Below are positions 1 to 8,297 of a stretch of DNA of 64,000 bases, one piece after another. The translations under genes were made by a program, and so were the position numbers. The notes beneath the pieces are model-generated. The model searched no databases. It was not told the origin of the DNA and saw nothing but the letters and a program-made list of their open reading frames with translations. Numbering within the stretch: position 1 is the stretch's first letter; each line of letters begins with the position of its first letter. Source of the DNA: Mesorhizobium sp. (GTDB lineage: Bacteria > Pseudomonadota > Alphaproteobacteria > Rhizobiales > Rhizobiaceae); NCBI RefSeq assembly GCF_017306545.1, contig NZ_JAFKID010000008.1:117534-181533 (forward strand), in the 5' to 3' direction.

Positions 1-121
1 CGATGACGATCGGCACCAGCGTGGTGACGATGATGAGAATGAGCGCCGGAGCGCTGTAGAGCCAGGGTTCGAGGATGGCGAGGCGCCGCCGCGCGGCTGC
101 GCCGGGATGGGACATGGTCAT
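1..121 (-). CDS. Sugar ABC transporter permease, MalF/UgpA type (N-terminal fragment)
   Basis: Only the first 40 codons lie in the window; the gene runs off the left edge. The translation starts MTMSHPGAAARRR and then enters a hydrophobic stretch (LYSAPALILIIVTTLVPIVI), the usual cytoplasmic basic N-terminus followed by the first membrane helix of MalF/UgpA-like permeases. It lies 73 bp downstream of a family-1 solute-binding protein on the same strand, the normal binding protein-permease order, so it is probably the inner-membrane channel of that importer. Two in-frame ATGs (121 and 115) are possible starts. Confidence 0.7.
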   Translation of the reverse strand, partial: MTMSHPGAAARRRLAILEPWLYSAPALILIIVTTLVPIVI

Positions 122-194
122 GCTCGGCCCGGATGGTTGAAGCCGGCGGCACCGGAGCGTTCAGACACCGGTACCGCCGGGAAGGAAAGCATGG

Positions 195-1457
195 CTACTT
201 CGCCAGGTACTTCTGCTGAGCTTTGGTGAGGATGTCGGCCCACTGTTTGCCGAGGTCCTGGGCGGTGATCTGGCCGAGCAGCGCCTGCTGGCCGAGCTTC
301 ACCGCGGTCGAGCCGGCGAACAGGCTGTATTCCGGCAGGTAGGCCGGGGTGACGGTGGGGATGGCGTCCTTGTCGGCCAGCGTGTCGAACCAGGCGCGGT
401 ACTTCGGATCGGCATAGGCCGGGTCCTTCTCGGCGCTCTTGAAGACGGGCAGCGCGCCGACCGCCTTCGTCCATGCCGGATCGGTTTCCGGGCTGTCGAG
501 CAGGGCGAGGAACTTCCACGCAAGGTCCTTGTGCTCGCTTTTGGCCATGATGCCCCACGAACCGTAGGTCAGCACGGGATAGGACTTGCCGTTCGCGCCC
601 TTGGGCATGGGAACCACGCCGTATTCGTCCGGCGCCATATGTTCGGCCGTGGGGCCGAGCACGTCCGCGTCCTGGTCGAGCATGGCGCAGGTGCCGGTGT
701 AGAAGCCGGCGACGGTTTCCTTGTAGCCCCAGTTGACGCTGTCCTTCGGCGCCCAGCCGTTCTTGTAGATGTCGATCTGCTTCTGGAAACCCGCGACCCA
801 GCCGGGGCTGTCCAGCGTCGACTTGCCGTCCTTGTCGAAGAAGGCGTTGTCGCCGTTGGCGGCCGCCCCCATCATCGCCCAGGCGTTGAAGGAACCGCTG
901 CCGCCGCGCAGGCAGTAGCCGTATTTGTCAGGGATTTTCGATACTTTCTCGGCCGCCTGCATGAACTCGTCGATCGTCTTCGGCGCCTCGGCGATGCCGG
1001 CCTGGTTCAGCAACTTCTTGTTGTAGTAGAGCGCCTTGACGAAGAAGCCGTAGGGAATGACGTAGGCGGTGTCCTTGACCTTGCGGGCCAGTTCCAGCGC
1101 CCGCTGGTTGAGGTCGCCGGCCTTGTCCCATTTTTCGATGTAGGGCTCGAGATTCTCAAGATGTCCGGCATTGGCGTAGAGCGCCACCCAGTTGTCGGGC
1201 ATCTCGGCGATGTCGGGAATGTCGCCGGCGGCGATCATGGTGGCGAATTTTTCGAAGGAATTGTCCCACGGGATCGAGATCAACTCGATCTTCACACCGG
1301 GATTCTGCGCCTCGAACGTCTTGATCACCGAGTTGAGCACGGCCAGCGACTCGTCGCTGGTGTTGGTCTGCACGAAGCGCAGCGTCGTGTCGGCCTGAGC
1401 CTGTCCGGCGTAAAGGCCGCCCAGCATGGTGGCGGCGAGCAGCAATCTCTTAAGCAT
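195..1457 (-). CDS. Sugar ABC transporter substrate-binding protein (family 1)
   Basis: A 420-residue periplasmic binding protein. The N-terminus MLKRLLLAATMLGGLYAGQAQA is a Sec signal peptide with an AxA cleavage site near residue 22. The mature part begins with the TLRFVQTNTS strand and contains the GVKIELISIPWDNSFEKF and YGFFVKALYYNKKLL segments typical of family-1 carbohydrate binding proteins (UgpB/MalE-like), and its length is normal for them. It is the first gene of a minus-strand operon whose permease follows at the window edge. The sugar cannot be told from the sequence. Confidence 0.88.
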   Translation of the reverse strand: MLKRLLLAATMLGGLYAGQAQADTTLRFVQTNTSDESLAVLNSVIKTFEAQNPGVKIELISIPWDNSFEKFATMIAAGDIPDIAEMPDNWVALYANAGHLENLEPYIEKWDKAGDLNQRALELARKVKDTAYVIPYGFFVKALYYNKKLLNQAGIAEAPKTIDEFMQAAEKVSKIPDKYGYCLRGGSGSFNAWAMMGAAANGDNAFFDKDGKSTLDSPGWVAGFQKQIDIYKNGWAPKDSVNWGYKETVAGFYTGTCAMLDQDADVLGPTAEHMAPDEYGVVPMPKGANGKSYPVLTYGSWGIMAKSEHKDLAWKFLALLDSPETDPAWTKAVGALPVFKSAEKDPAYADPKYRAWFDTLADKDAIPTVTPAYLPEYSLFAGSTAVKLGQQALLGQITAQDLGKQWADILTKAQQKYLAK

Positions 1458-1587
1458 CCAGTCCTCCCACTTTCAGCATCGCGGTCCGGTTATCCGGTTG
1501 CCGCCCTGCGTTCTTCTCCTGCCCAGAGGATATAAAGATCATTTGATCAAGTCAATCGGGCGAATGCCGGTGGGCGTGTTTCGCCGC

Positions 1588-1609
1588 CTGAAAGCCGGCT
1601 GAAAGCTTG
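1588..1609 (+). promoter_or_regulatory. Putative response-regulator site A (tandem CTGAAAGC repeats)
   Basis: Two CTGAAAGC direct repeats start 11 bp apart (1588 and 1599), one helical turn, the spacing OmpR/PhoB-type dimers use. They lie about 93 bp upstream of the importer ATPase start. A possible -10 (TATCCT, 1616-1621) follows 6 bp later, so the repeats would take the place of the -35 box. A matching repeat pair (19 of 22 positions) lies upstream of the paired binding-protein gene at 6753-6773. The binding role is inferred. Confidence 0.55.
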
Positions 1610-1701
1610 GGCCGCTATCCTTTAGCCATGCGCTGCCGTTCCGATCCAGGCGTCCGGCAGACGCGCTGTGCATCGTTTGCTGACATTCGGGAGGTTTGCC
1701 A

Positions 1702-2520
1702 GTGCAAGCGGATAAAGGCGGCGTGCCCGCCATTGAACTCGTCGACGTCACGCGGCGTTTCGTTTCCCCCACGGGCAAGAACCTGACGGCGCTCCGCGAC
1801 TTCGACATGTCGGTCGCTCAAGGGGAGTTCGCGGCGGTTGTCGGCCCCACAGGCTGCGGAAAATCCACGACGCTCAATCTCGTCACCGGCCTTGCGCGCC
1901 CGACTTCGGGCGAGGTCCGCCTCATGGGGGCGCCTGTCAGCGGCATCGATCCGCGCGTCGGCTTCGTTTTCCAGAAGGACGCGCTGTTTCCCTGGAAGAA
2001 CGTCATCGACAATGTGATGGCGGGTCCGCTGTTTCGCGGAAAATCGACGGCCGAGGCTGAGCGCCTGGCGAAAGACTGGCTCACGCGTGTCGGCCTTTCG
2101 AAGTTCCTGCATCACTACCCGCACCAGCTTTCGGGCGGCATGCGCAAGCGCGTCTCGCTGGCGCAGACCTTCGTGAACGAACCCGAGATCCTTTTGATGG
2201 ACGAGCCGTTCTCGGCCCTCGACGTGCAGACCCGCACCGTCATGCACGAGGAATTGCTCAATCTGTGGAGCGAGCGGCAAGCGTCGGTCGTCTTCGTGAC
2301 GCACGACCTGGAGGAAGCCGTGGCGCTGGCCGACAAGGTCTATGTGCTGACCGCCGGCCCGGCGACGGTCAAGTCGGTCTACAAGATCGACCTGCCGCGT
2401 CCGCGCGTGGTGTCGGAAATCCGCTACGATCCCGCCTTCGTCAAATATTGCCGTACGATCTGGGACGACCTGCGCGAAGAAGTCGAAACCAGTTATCGCC
2501 GTGCCAACGAAGCGGCTTGA
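1702..2520 (+). CDS. ABC transporter ATP-binding protein, nitrate/sulfonate/taurine type (SsuB/TauB-like)
   Basis: A 272-residue ATPase with Walker A GPTGCGKST, Q-loop FVFQKDALFPW, signature LSGGMRKRVSLAQ (Arg-Lys where Gln is usual), Walker B ILLMDEPFSALD and switch His VFVTHDLEEAV. The SALFPWKNV and LEEAVALADKV motifs are typical of the nitrate/sulfonate/taurine importer branch. The GTG at 1702 is chosen because a GGGAGG ribosome site ends 7 bp before it; an upstream TTG at 1696 sits too close to that site. The permease follows after 11 bp and the likely binding protein is at 5656-6672 beyond the sensor system. Substrate unknown; sulfonates, pyrimidine precursors or similar small organics fit. 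Confidence 0.9.
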   Translation: MQADKGGVPAIELVDVTRRFVSPTGKNLTALRDFDMSVAQGEFAAVVGPTGCGKSTTLNLVTGLARPTSGEVRLMGAPVSGIDPRVGFVFQKDALFPWKNVIDNVMAGPLFRGKSTAEAERLAKDWLTRVGLSKFLHHYPHQLSGGMRKRVSLAQTFVNEPEILLMDEPFSALDVQTRTVMHEELLNLWSERQASVVFVTHDLEEAVALADKVYVLTAGPATVKSVYKIDLPRPRVVSEIRYDPAFVKYCRTIWDDLREEVETSYRRANEAA

Positions 2521-2531
2521 GGGAGGCAGGC

Positions 2532-3407
2532 ATGGTCGAAGCGGTTTTGCAGTCGAACCCCGAATATCAGAAAGCCCTGGCGGACCAGGAAATCGAAGCC
2601 CGCGCCCAAAGGGCCATTCGCAAGCGCCGGCTCGCCGTGCGCGGCTGGCAGATCGGCATTTTCGTGGCGATCTTCGGATTGTGGGAACTTGGCGCCGACA
2701 CGGGCTGGATCGATCCGTTCTTCTACGCCAGCCCCAGCGCCGTCATCGAGCGCCTGGTGGATTGGGCCCAGAACGGCACCACCGAAGGCTCGCTCTGGTT
2801 CAACCTGTGGGTGACGATGGAGGAGGCGCTGATCGGTTTCGTCATCGGCTCGATCACCGGCGTCATCGTCGGCATCGCGCTTGGCCGCAACCCGATGCTG
2901 TCGGACATATTGTCCGTCTACATCAAGGCGTTCAACTCGATCCCGCGCGTGGTGCTGGCGCCGATCTTCATCATGATCCTCGGTCTCGGGCTGGCCTCGA
3001 AGGTGGCGCTGGCATTCATCATGGTGTTCTTCGTCGTCTTCGCCAACGCCTTCCAGGGCGTTCGCGAGGCCGACCGCGACCTGATCGCGAACGCCAAGAT
3101 CCTCGGCGCGTCCGACTGGCAGGTCACGCGCTCCGTCATCGTTCCTTCGGCGATGAGCTGGATCTTCGCCAGCCTGCACATCTCGTTCGGCTTCGCCATC
3201 ATCGGCGCCATCGTCGGCGAGTTCGTCGGTGCGCGGTTCGGCATCGGCCAGCTGATCTCCATCGCCAAGGGAACCTTCGATTCCGCCGGCATGTTCGCGG
3301 CCATCATCCTGGTCATGGTCATAACGCTGTTTGCCGAGTGGATCATGACCCTGATCGAGAACCGCCTCGCCAAGTGGCGCCCGCAGCAGAGCATCGACGT
3401 TCAGTAG
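2532..3407 (+). CDS. ABC transporter permease, SsuC/TauC-like
   Basis: A 291-residue inner-membrane protein with a cytoplasmic N-terminus (residues 1-40) and about six membrane helices. The EAA coupling loop reads READRDLIANAKILGASDWQV, the form typical of SsuC/TauC/NrtB permeases. A GGGAGG ribosome site lies 6 bp before the ATG, and the gene follows the ATPase after 11 bp, so the two form one transcript. It converges with the histidine kinase gene, the two stop codons lying only 2 bp apart. Confidence 0.9.
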   Translation: MVEAVLQSNPEYQKALADQEIEARAQRAIRKRRLAVRGWQIGIFVAIFGLWELGADTGWIDPFFYASPSAVIERLVDWAQNGTTEGSLWFNLWVTMEEALIGFVIGSITGVIVGIALGRNPMLSDILSVYIKAFNSIPRVVLAPIFIMILGLGLASKVALAFIMVFFVVFANAFQGVREADRDLIANAKILGASDWQVTRSVIVPSAMSWIFASLHISFGFAIIGAIVGEFVGARFGIGQLISIAKGTFDSAGMFAAIILVMVITLFAEWIMTLIENRLAKWRPQQSIDVQ

Positions 3408-3409
3408 AA

Positions 3410-4813
3410 TTACGCGGCGGGCAGGCGGACCTCGACGCGAAGGCCGCCTGCCGCCGAACTGCCGAGTTCGATGCTGCCCTGTGCCGCCTGGACGACCTCG
3501 CGCACGATGGCCAGCCCCAGTCCGCTGCCGGTCGCTTGCGTGCCCAGCACGCGATAGAAGCGCTCGAAGACCTTGTCCCGCTCCGCCGGGGCAATGCCCG
3601 GCCCGCTGTCTTCGACGACGAGGACGACGCCTGCCGGGGCGGCCCGCACCTCGACCGACACCTGCCCCGGCGAGGGAGTATAACGCAGCGCATTGTCCAC
3701 GAGGTTGACGACCATTTCCTGGATCATCGTGCGGTCGCCGAGGACGAGTGCGGCGTCCGGGCCGGTAAAGGAAACGTCGATGCCTTTGCGCAGGGCCTCG
3801 TCGGCGAGGCTCTCCAGCACCGCGCGCGCGGTGGCTGCCAGGTCGACGGGTTCGGCCGTCCACGATCCGCTCCCCGGTTCGGCCCGCGTCAACGTCAGCA
3901 ATTGCTCGGCCAAGCGGGCGGTGCGCTGCGTGGTGTTCGACAGGGCGCTCAGCGCCTCGTTGGCCAATTTGCGGTCGCTCGCGCGGGCGGCGACGCTCGC
4001 CTGCGTGGACAGGATCGTCAACGGCGTGCGCAACTGGTGAGCGGCATTGGAAATGAAGCGCGCCTGGGCGGCCAACTGCGCCTCCGTTCGCCTGATATAG
4101 CCATTGAGGGCGCGTACCAGCGGCCGCATTTCCGTTTGCACGGCGCTCTCGTCGAAAGCGGTCTTGCGTTCCGTGTTGCTGGCCTGCACGGCGTCGCTGA
4201 ATTTGAGGACGGGCGCCAGGCCGCGTCTCAGGCCGAAAATGGTGACGAGCCCCGCCACGACCACGAGTATCACCTCTTCCAGCAGGTCATAGCGCCAGAT
4301 CTCCCGCTCCAGCCCTTGTGCCCGGTTCAGGGTGACGGCGACAGTCACGTCGACGGTGGCGTTGGGCCGCTGGCTCACGATGGGATGGGAGAGGCGCATG
4401 GCGCGCACCGGCTCGCCCCGGAAGATCATCTGGGCACCCTGATCGGCGGCTGCCGGTTCGGCCAGGTCCGGATAGCCGGCGATCAGGCTGCCCCAGGCGG
4501 TGATGACGCGGTAGTAGACCTTGTCGGCCGCGCCGGTGTTGAAAATCTCGAGGGCGGCGGGCGGAATGTCGACAGCCACATTGCCGCTTTCGTCGACGCG
4601 AACCGCCTCCGCTATCATCCGGGCCGATCCCGACAGCATGTTGTCTGTCACCAGATTGGCCGTCTGGCGGGCCTGGTTGAAGGAAAGGTAGATGTTGAAG
4701 CAGAGAACGCCGACAAGAGTGGCGAGCATCCAGCACAGGAGTTGAGCCTGTAGGCTGAGGCGCCAGTTCCAGATCGTCGCCCAGGCTGAGGCAACAGGGG
4801 CTGGCGACCGCAA
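3410..4813 (-). CDS. Two-component sensor histidine kinase (TctE-like)
   Basis: A 467-residue membrane kinase. A first helix (about residues 20-40) is followed by a periplasmic domain with the IPPAALEIFNTGAADKVYYRV pattern of the 2CSK_N sensor family known from TctE, a second helix (about 155-178), HAMP, then the kinase core: H-box AAHQLRTPL (phospho-His), N-box NLVDNALRY, G1 DSGPGIAP and G2 GSGLGLAIV. The reading frame opens with TTG at 4813, directly after the response-regulator stop, so coupling is likely; no upstream ATG exists before residue 29. TctE relatives sense tricarboxylates, but here the neighbours suggest control of the importer at 1702-3407 and 5656-6672. Confidence 0.88.
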   Translation of the reverse strand: MRSPAPVASAWATIWNWRLSLQAQLLCWMLATLVGVLCFNIYLSFNQARQTANLVTDNMLSGSARMIAEAVRVDESGNVAVDIPPAALEIFNTGAADKVYYRVITAWGSLIAGYPDLAEPAAADQGAQMIFRGEPVRAMRLSHPIVSQRPNATVDVTVAVTLNRAQGLEREIWRYDLLEEVILVVVAGLVTIFGLRRGLAPVLKFSDAVQASNTERKTAFDESAVQTEMRPLVRALNGYIRRTEAQLAAQARFISNAAHQLRTPLTILSTQASVAARASDRKLANEALSALSNTTQRTARLAEQLLTLTRAEPGSGSWTAEPVDLAATARAVLESLADEALRKGIDVSFTGPDAALVLGDRTMIQEMVVNLVDNALRYTPSPGQVSVEVRAAPAGVVLVVEDSGPGIAPAERDKVFERFYRVLGTQATGSGLGLAIVREVVQAAQGSIELGSSAAGGLRVEVRLPAA

Positions 4814-4814
4814 G

Positions 4815-5480
4815 TCAGGAAACCCGCAGCAGATAGCCGAGGCCGCGCAGCGTTGCGATCTGCACGTTGCTTCCTTCGAGCTTCTTGCGCACGCGGTGGA
4901 CGTAGATCTCGATGACGCTGGGGTCCGTGTCCGCTTCGAGGCCGAAGACGTCGTCGAAAAGCGCCGATTTCTTGACGGTCGAGCCGCGCCGCATGACCAG
5001 GTGCGTCAGCACCGAATGCTCGCGCGGCGTCAGGCTGAGCGCCTGGTCGTTGAGCCGGAATTCGCCGGTCGTGCTGTCCAGCGTCAGGTCGCCGACGGCA
5101 ACGACGGGGGCTGCCAGGTCGTGATGCCGGCGGATGATCGCCCGCAGCCGTGCTTCCAGTTCCGCGAGATCGAAGGGCTTGGCGAGATAGTCGTCGGCTC
5201 CGGAATCGAGACCGGAAACACGGCCGTCGAGCGAGGCATTGGCCGTCAGGATGAGGATCGGGATCTTGCTTCCGCGTTGGCGCAGGCGGCGCAGCAGCGT
5301 CATGCCGTCGATTTTCGGCAATGACAGGTCGAGAATGACGGCCGTATAATCCGAGACGGCGAGAAAATGCTCCGCCTCCTCGCCGTCGCCGGCGACGTCG
5401 ACCGTATAGGACGATTGAGCCAGCGCGCGCGCCAGCCACTCGGCCAATTCCCCGCTGTCCTCCACGATCAGGAGCCGCAT
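4815..5480 (-). CDS. OmpR-family response regulator (TctD-like)
   Basis: A 221-residue regulator. The receiver domain begins MRLLIVEDSGE, carries the phospho-acceptor Asp in AVILDLSLPKIDG (about residue 51), and the conserved Lys in DDYLAKPFD. A winged-helix output domain follows (about residues 125-220) with SLTPREHSVL and VHRVRKKLEGSNVQIATLRGLGYLL. The ATG at 5480 is chosen because it begins exactly at the receiver strand; an in-frame extension to 5555 has no family counterpart. It is followed at once by its kinase. The nearly identical tandem repeats before the two flanking importer promoters are its best candidate targets. Confidence 0.92.
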   Translation of the reverse strand: MRLLIVEDSGELAEWLARALAQSSYTVDVAGDGEEAEHFLAVSDYTAVILDLSLPKIDGMTLLRRLRQRGSKIPILILTANASLDGRVSGLDSGADDYLAKPFDLAELEARLRAIIRRHHDLAAPVVAVGDLTLDSTTGEFRLNDQALSLTPREHSVLTHLVMRRGSTVKKSALFDDVFGLEADTDPSVIEIYVHRVRKKLEGSNVQIATLRGLGYLLRVS

Positions 5481-5610
5481 TTCCAACCCGCAGCGAAAAC
5501 ACGTGTCTCGTCGAGGCTGCACTATGCGCATCGGCGCGGCAAAGTTCCAGTGCATCCGGGGATGGATCGAGGATGCGATGCCGGGCCGCCTTGGCGGTGC
5601 GCGCGCAGCA

Positions 5611-5640
5611 CAAAGCCGCCGACGAAGGTCGGCGGCTTTG
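5611..5640 (-). terminator. Probable terminator after the binding-protein gene
   Basis: A perfect 13-bp inverted repeat (CAAAGCCGCCGAC and GTCGGCGGCTTTG) around a 4-nt loop lies 15 bp downstream of the stop of the minus-strand binding protein. On the minus strand the loop reads CTTC and the stem ends in CTTTGT. The U tract is short, so the stem may also insulate the response-regulator promoter region at 5481-5610. Confidence 0.6.
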
Positions 5641-5655
5641 ACTTGGGTCGCGAGT

Positions 5656-6672
5656 CTACTTCGCCGCCTTGACGAATTCCGTCGTGTAGGTCTTGGAAAG
5701 GTCGATCTGCTTGCCCTTCACGTTCTTCGAGAATTTCGAAAGCACGTCGAGGACGGTCTTCGGCCCGTCTTCCGGCATGACGCCGTCGGCGGTGAACATG
5801 GCCTTGCCGGCGTCCAGAGCCTTCACATAGGCCTCCTTGTCGCCGACGTAGAAATCGGCCGGCATCTTGTCGGCGATTTCGGCGGCCGTATGCGTGTTGA
5901 TGAAGGCGAGCGTCTTGACGAAGGCGTTGGCCAGCTTCTGCGCTTCCTCCTTGTGGGCGTCGACCCAGGCGTTTTCCATGTAGAGGGAGGCCGCCGGATA
6001 GGTGCCGCCCAGCGCTTCCTTCGTGCCTTCCTTGGTGCGCATGTCCACCAGCACTTTTGCGTCGCCGGTCTTGAGCAGGCGCGAAATGGTCGGCTCCGTC
6101 GTCATGCCGCCCTGGATCTTGTCCTGCTGCATGGCGGCGATAAAGGTGGCACCGGCACCGACCGGCACCGAGGTGATGTCGGAAACCGCCAGACCGCTCT
6201 TCACGGCCAGATACTGGGTCAGGAAGTTGGTGGACGAGCCGAGGCCGGTGACGCCCAGGCTCATGCCCTTGAAGTCGGCGAAGGACTTGACCTCCGGGTG
6301 CTTGCTGGAAACGACCTCCACTTCGCCGGGCGCCTGGCTGAACTGGACGACGGATTCGACGAACTTGCCCTTGGCTTGCAGGTCGACGCAGTGATCGTAG
6401 AAGCCGACGACGCCCTGCACCGCGCCGGCGAGCAACTCGTTCTCGGCGTCGACGCCGGCCGGTTCGTTGAGCAGTTCGACGTCGAGGCCCTCGTCCTTGA
6501 AATAGCCGAGGCTCTCGGTGAGCTTCGCCGGCAGGTAAATCTGCTTTTCGTAGCCGCCGACCATGAGCGTGACCTTCTCGGCCGCGGTGGCGCCGTGACC
6601 GAGCGAGAGCAGGCCGGTGAGCGAAAGGGCGAAAAGCGGCGCGGCATGCGCAAGATGATATCGTGTTGCCAT
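5656..6672 (-). CDS. ABC transporter substrate-binding protein, NMT1/THI5-like
   Basis: A 338-residue periplasmic protein. A Sec signal peptide covers about residues 1-28 (SLTGLLSLGHGATAA). The mature part has the KVTLMVGGYEKQIYLPAKL start and the KDEGLDVELL and GVVGFYDHCVDLQAKGK segments of NMT1/SsuA/TauA-type binding proteins. The ATG at 6672 follows a GGAGG ribosome site by 5 bp; upstream in-frame codons have none. Its class matches the ATPase and permease at 1702-3407, from which it is separated by the two-component system, so the three form a split importer. The repeat site at 6753-6773 lies 81 bp upstream. Confidence 0.88.
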   Translation of the reverse strand: MATRYHLAHAAPLFALSLTGLLSLGHGATAAEKVTLMVGGYEKQIYLPAKLTESLGYFKDEGLDVELLNEPAGVDAENELLAGAVQGVVGFYDHCVDLQAKGKFVESVVQFSQAPGEVEVVSSKHPEVKSFADFKGMSLGVTGLGSSTNFLTQYLAVKSGLAVSDITSVPVGAGATFIAAMQQDKIQGGMTTEPTISRLLKTGDAKVLVDMRTKEGTKEALGGTYPAASLYMENAWVDAHKEEAQKLANAFVKTLAFINTHTAAEIADKMPADFYVGDKEAYVKALDAGKAMFTADGVMPEDGPKTVLDVLSKFSKNVKGKQIDLSKTYTTEFVKAAK

Positions 6673-6752
6673 GGGTTCCTCCGTTTGGGTGCGTATCGCC
6701 GGCGCCTCGGCTGCGCTTCCTCCGCGATACATGGTGGAAATGTGGTCGAACG

Positions 6753-6773
6753 AAGCTTTCAGTCAGCTTTCAG
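6753..6773 (-). promoter_or_regulatory. Putative response-regulator site B (tandem CTGAAAGC repeats)
   Basis: On the minus strand, CTGAAAGCTGA (from 6773) is followed by CTGAAAGCTT (from 6762), again 11 bp apart. It lies 81 bp before the start of the NMT1-like binding protein and points toward it. Site A at 1588-1609 has the same layout before the partner ATPase. This is the evidence that both halves of the importer share a regulator, most simply the intervening OmpR-type protein. Confidence 0.55.
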
Positions 6774-6889
6774 AGGCTTCATTGGCTGGTATTCGTCCGA
6801 AAACGGATGGATTCGACAACTTGGACGGCGGGGCCGATGCTCTCTCGGGTGTGCTGGTAGCTGCGACTGCCCGTTGAGGCGCTGGCGGC

Positions 6890-7861
6890 TCAGGGGATCA
6901 GCACGGTCGCGCCTACGGTGCGGCGCGCCTCGAGATCGGCGTGGGCGGCGGCGGCGTCGCGCAGCGGCCGGCATGAGATCGTGTCGGCCCTGACGTCGCC
7001 GGCGGCGAGCCGGCCGAACAGGTCGGCGCAGCGACGCTCCAGATCGGTGCGTTCGGCGATGTAGTCGAACAGCATCGGACGGTTTGCCGACAGCGAGCCG
7101 GCGGCGAGGTCCGAAAGCGCGAATCCCTGGATCATGCCCGACGACTGGCCGAAATTGACGAACATGCCGAAGCGTTTCAGCGATTGCAGCGAGCCGCGCC
7201 AGGTATCGTTGCCGACGCTGTCGTAGACGGCGGCGCATCCCTTGCCGTTGGTGATCTCGCGGACAGCGGCCGCGAAATCCCGCTCGCGATAATTGATGAC
7301 GTGGTCGTAGCCGTGGCGGCGGGCGAGTTCGACCTTTTGCGCCGTTCCGGCGGTGCCGATCGCGGTTGCGCCGATGGCCTTCAGCCATTGGCCGAGGAGC
7401 AGGCCGACGCCGCCCGAGGCCGCATGCACCAGCACCGTGTCGCCCGCCCTGACCGGGTAGGACGAGGTGACGAGATACTGGGCCGTCAGCCCCTTGAGCA
7501 TCACGCTCGCCGCCACCACGTCGCTGATCGCGTCGGGCAGTTTCACGAGATGACGCGCGGCGATCGTGCGCCGCTCGCGATAGGCGCCGTGGCGCGCGAC
7601 GTAAGCGACGCGGTCGCCCGGCGCGAAATCCGCTACGCCCGGTCCCACCGCCTCCACCACGCCGGCCGCCTCCGCGCCCGGTATCATCGTCGCCTCCGGC
7701 CAGGGGTAGAGGCCGCTGCGGAAATAGACGTCGATGAAATTGACGCCGATCGCCGTGTGCCGCACCGCCACCTCGCCTTCACCGGGCGCGGGCGTCTCGA
7801 CGTCTTCCCAGGACAGCACCTCGGGGCCGCCCGGCGTGGCGGCGACCAATCCCTTGCTCAT
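6890..7861 (-). CDS. Quinone oxidoreductase (zeta-crystallin/QOR-type MDR)
   Basis: A 323-residue zinc-independent medium-chain reductase. It shows the N-terminal catalytic fold with IGVNFIDVYFRSGLYPW, the substrate loop PGAEAAGVVEAVGPGV, and the NADPH-binding Rossmann motif HAASGGVGLLLGQWLKAIG (about residues 150-165), all standard for QOR. The length is typical. It is the last gene of the minus-strand operon running from about 16016, 8 bp after the AhpD-like gene. A role in reducing quinones or reactive enones from the operon's pathway is inferred. Confidence 0.9.
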   Translation of the reverse strand: MSKGLVAATPGGPEVLSWEDVETPAPGEGEVAVRHTAIGVNFIDVYFRSGLYPWPEATMIPGAEAAGVVEAVGPGVADFAPGDRVAYVARHGAYRERRTIAARHLVKLPDAISDVVAASVMLKGLTAQYLVTSSYPVRAGDTVLVHAASGGVGLLLGQWLKAIGATAIGTAGTAQKVELARRHGYDHVINYRERDFAAAVREITNGKGCAAVYDSVGNDTWRGSLQSLKRFGMFVNFGQSSGMIQGFALSDLAAGSLSANRPMLFDYIAERTDLERRCADLFGRLAAGDVRADTISCRPLRDAAAAHADLEARRTVGATVLIP

Positions 7862-7869
7862 GGCGTTCC

Positions 7870-8280
7870 TCAGTTCTTGACGTCGAAGACCGCGTCGACC
7901 GGAATTTGCAGGGCGGTGGCCAGGTGGTTGGTCTGCGCGGCGAGGCCGATGATGGCGACGAGTTCGGCATGCTGGGCGTCGCTCATGCCTTTCGCGCGCG
8001 CCGCCGCCGTGTGCGAATGAACGCAATAGGAGCAGTTGTTGGCCGTCGAAACGGCGATGTAGATCATTTCGCGCGTCAGCGGGTCGAGCGCGCCCTCGCC
8101 GCCCATGATGGCTTTCAGTTGCCCCCATATCCGGGCGAGGTGAGCCGGATCGTTGGCCATGCCGCGCCAGAAATTATTGACGAAGTCGGATTTGCGCGTC
8201 GCGCGAATGTCGTCGAACACGGCCTTGACCGCCGGATTGGCCTCAGCCTCGGCGTCGGTCCACAATTTTACGGTTGCCAT
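7870..8280 (-). CDS. AhpD/carboxymuconolactone-decarboxylase-family protein
   Basis: A 136-residue protein of the CMD/AhpD helical fold. The diagnostic stretch is LTREMIYIAVSTANNCSYCVHSH, with the CxxC pair (about residues 74-77) and following His of AhpD-type peroxidase-linked disulfide proteins. The ATG at 8280 follows an AGGAC ribosome site; an in-frame upstream ATG has no family support. The gene lies between the aminotransferase (17 bp) and the quinone reductase. Its substrate is unknown; an antioxidant or electron-transfer role is the usual guess for the CxxC type. Confidence 0.88.
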   Translation of the reverse strand: MATVKLWTDAEAEANPAVKAVFDDIRATRKSDFVNNFWRGMANDPAHLARIWGQLKAIMGGEGALDPLTREMIYIAVSTANNCSYCVHSHTAAARAKGMSDAQHAELVAIIGLAAQTNHLATALQIPVDAVFDVKN

Positions 8281-8297
8281 GGTTTGTCCTTTCCTGT

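Noticed and set aside
3410-4753. Long plus-strand frame opposite the histidine kinase gene
   Set aside because: GC-rich DNA keeps opposite frames open; its translation is low-complexity Arg/Gly-rich, while the minus strand gives clear kinase motifs.
6800-6835. TCCG-AAAA-CGGA dyad as terminator for the quinone reductase operon
   Set aside because: Only a 4-bp stem and no T tract on the minus strand.
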